Of a DNA stretch of 5,047 nucleotides, positions 4,476 through 5,047 are shown one piece after another; position 1 is the stretch's first letter; every line of letters starts with the position of its first letter. The stretch lies in contig JBQCIO010000276.1 of the NCBI GenBank assembly GCA_051953655.1, positions 1 through 5,047 of the forward strand, written 5' to 3'. The DNA comes from JBQCHF01 sp051953655. GTDB taxonomy: Bacteria > Actinomycetota > Actinomycetes > Motilibacterales > Motilibacteraceae. The notes beneath the pieces were generated by a model. That model had not been told where the DNA came from, searched no databases, and was given only the letters and a program-made list of their open reading frames with translations. The position numbers and the translations under genes are program-made.

Positions 4476-5047
4476 GTGATCGAGATCCTGGGACCCACCG
4501 ACCTGGCCCGCGCCGAGGACACCGGCGCGCTGGTGGCCGGCATCCTGCAGACCCTCAAGGGCCGCAGCACCGCCGGCACGAACCTGCTGGACATCGACCG
4601 GTGGGCCGAGAAGATGATCGTCGAGGCCGGGGCGGTGTCCTGCTACGTCGACTACGAGCCGTCCTTCGGCCGCGGCCCCTTCGGGCACTACATCTGCACG
4701 TCGGTCAACGACGCCGTGCTGCACGGTCTGCCGCACGACTACACCCTCGCCGACGGCGACCTGCTCTCGCTCGACCTCGCGGTGTCCCTCGGCGGGATCG
4801 TCGCTGACTCCGCGATCAGCTTCGTCGTCGGCGACACGCCGTCGGCGCAGGACGCCGCGATGATCGAGGCCACCCAGCGGGCCCTTGCCGCCGGCATCGC
4901 CGCCGCCGGGCCCGGCGTCCCCCTCGGCGACGTCTCGCACGCCATCGGCTCGGTGCTCACCGGTGCGGGCTACCGCGTCAACACCCAGTTCGGCGGTCAC
5001 GGCGTCGGGTCGACGATGCACCAGGACCCGCACGTGGCCAACACCGG
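4476..5047 (+). CDS. map: Type I methionine aminopeptidase (cut by right edge)
   Basis: Methionine aminopeptidase removes the initiator Met from nascent proteins at the ribosome, using two metal ions. The window shows 190 full codons plus two bases; the 3' end, with the last two glutamate ligands, is missing. Visible signatures are NDAVLHGLP (78-86, with the substrate-contact H83), D100 in LSLDLAV, D111 in VADSA, H175 in FGGHGVG and H182 in STMHQDP, which correspond to H79, D97, D108, H171 and H178 of E. coli MetAP. The first two metal ligands have the exact 11-residue E. coli spacing. GTG 4476 is the start because an in-frame TGA lies at 4467-4469 just upstream. No N-terminal SH3-binding or zinc-finger extension is present. 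Actinomycetes commonly have two or more map copies, and which copy this is cannot be told here. Confidence 0.95.
   Translation, partial: MIEILGPTDLARAEDTGALVAGILQTLKGRSTAGTNLLDIDRWAEKMIVEAGAVSCYVDYEPSFGRGPFGHYICTSVNDAVLHGLPHDYTLADGDLLSLDLAVSLGGIVADSAISFVVGDTPSAQDAAMIEATQRALAAGIAAAGPGVPLGDVSHAIGSVLTGAGYRVNTQFGGHGVGSTMHQDPHVANT

Noticed and set aside
4466..4807. ATG-initiated frame at 4466 in front of map
   Set aside because: It is out of frame with the methionine aminopeptidase motifs and gives an Arg-rich shadow product.
4089..5033. Minus-strand open frame of 314 codons
   Set aside because: Antisense to the molybdoenzyme 3' end and to map, both of which have clear family motifs.
1..5047. 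CRISPR array, tRNA or rRNA gene, insertion sequence
   Set aside because: No spaced direct repeats, cloverleaf-type sequence, rRNA block or transposase gene could be seen on either strand.

Overview
The window is a high-GC chromosomal segment with GTG starts, four-base GTGA gene overlaps and almost no Shine-Dalgarno signals. It carries the block MBL phosphodiesterase – rph – rdgB, which matches Rv1339–rphA–Rv1341 of Mycobacterium tuberculosis. This points to an actinomycete. The style of the genes and intergenic palindromes would suit Geodermatophilaceae or a neighbouring family, but that family-level guess is weak and the window holds no rRNA to test it.

Layout. Positions 1-414 (minus strand) hold the 5' part of a gene that runs off the left edge. 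It resembles the N-terminal winged-helix half of actinobacterial AbiEi-like/DUF559-type proteins. Its last visible part (about 1-60) turns abruptly into low-complexity sequence with no A on the plus strand and a canonical G-quadruplex motif. Positions 415-570 form a divergent intergenic region with two inverted repeats and a leaderless-type promoter for the next gene. Positions 571-2687 are a tight plus-strand block: a metallo-beta-lactamase-fold class II cyclic nucleotide phosphodiesterase, RNase PH (rph), and the XTP/dITP house-cleaning pyrophosphatase (rdgB). Positions 2688-2857 hold a long palindrome just after rdgB, probably a terminator, followed by a possible tiny leader ORF. Positions 2858-4429 encode a five-TM, membrane-anchored sulfite-oxidase-family molybdopterin protein with an RR motif directly before its fifth membrane segment. 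Positions 4430-4475 are a short promoter region, and from 4476 to the right edge lies a type I methionine aminopeptidase gene (map), cut by the window end.

How the genes fit together. The central block is housekeeping: second-messenger turnover, 3' tRNA trimming and nucleotide-pool sanitation. Its linkage is positional rather than one pathway. The molybdoenzyme and map are separate units, each with its own putative control region. No complete new defence or mobile system is visible. The points most worth a second look are the truncated AbiEi-like gene with its odd end, the twin inverted repeats beside it, the repeated TAGGNT-N6/7-ATG leaderless arrangement, the intergenic palindrome at 2701-2746, and the presumed dual Sec/Tat topology of the molybdoprotein.
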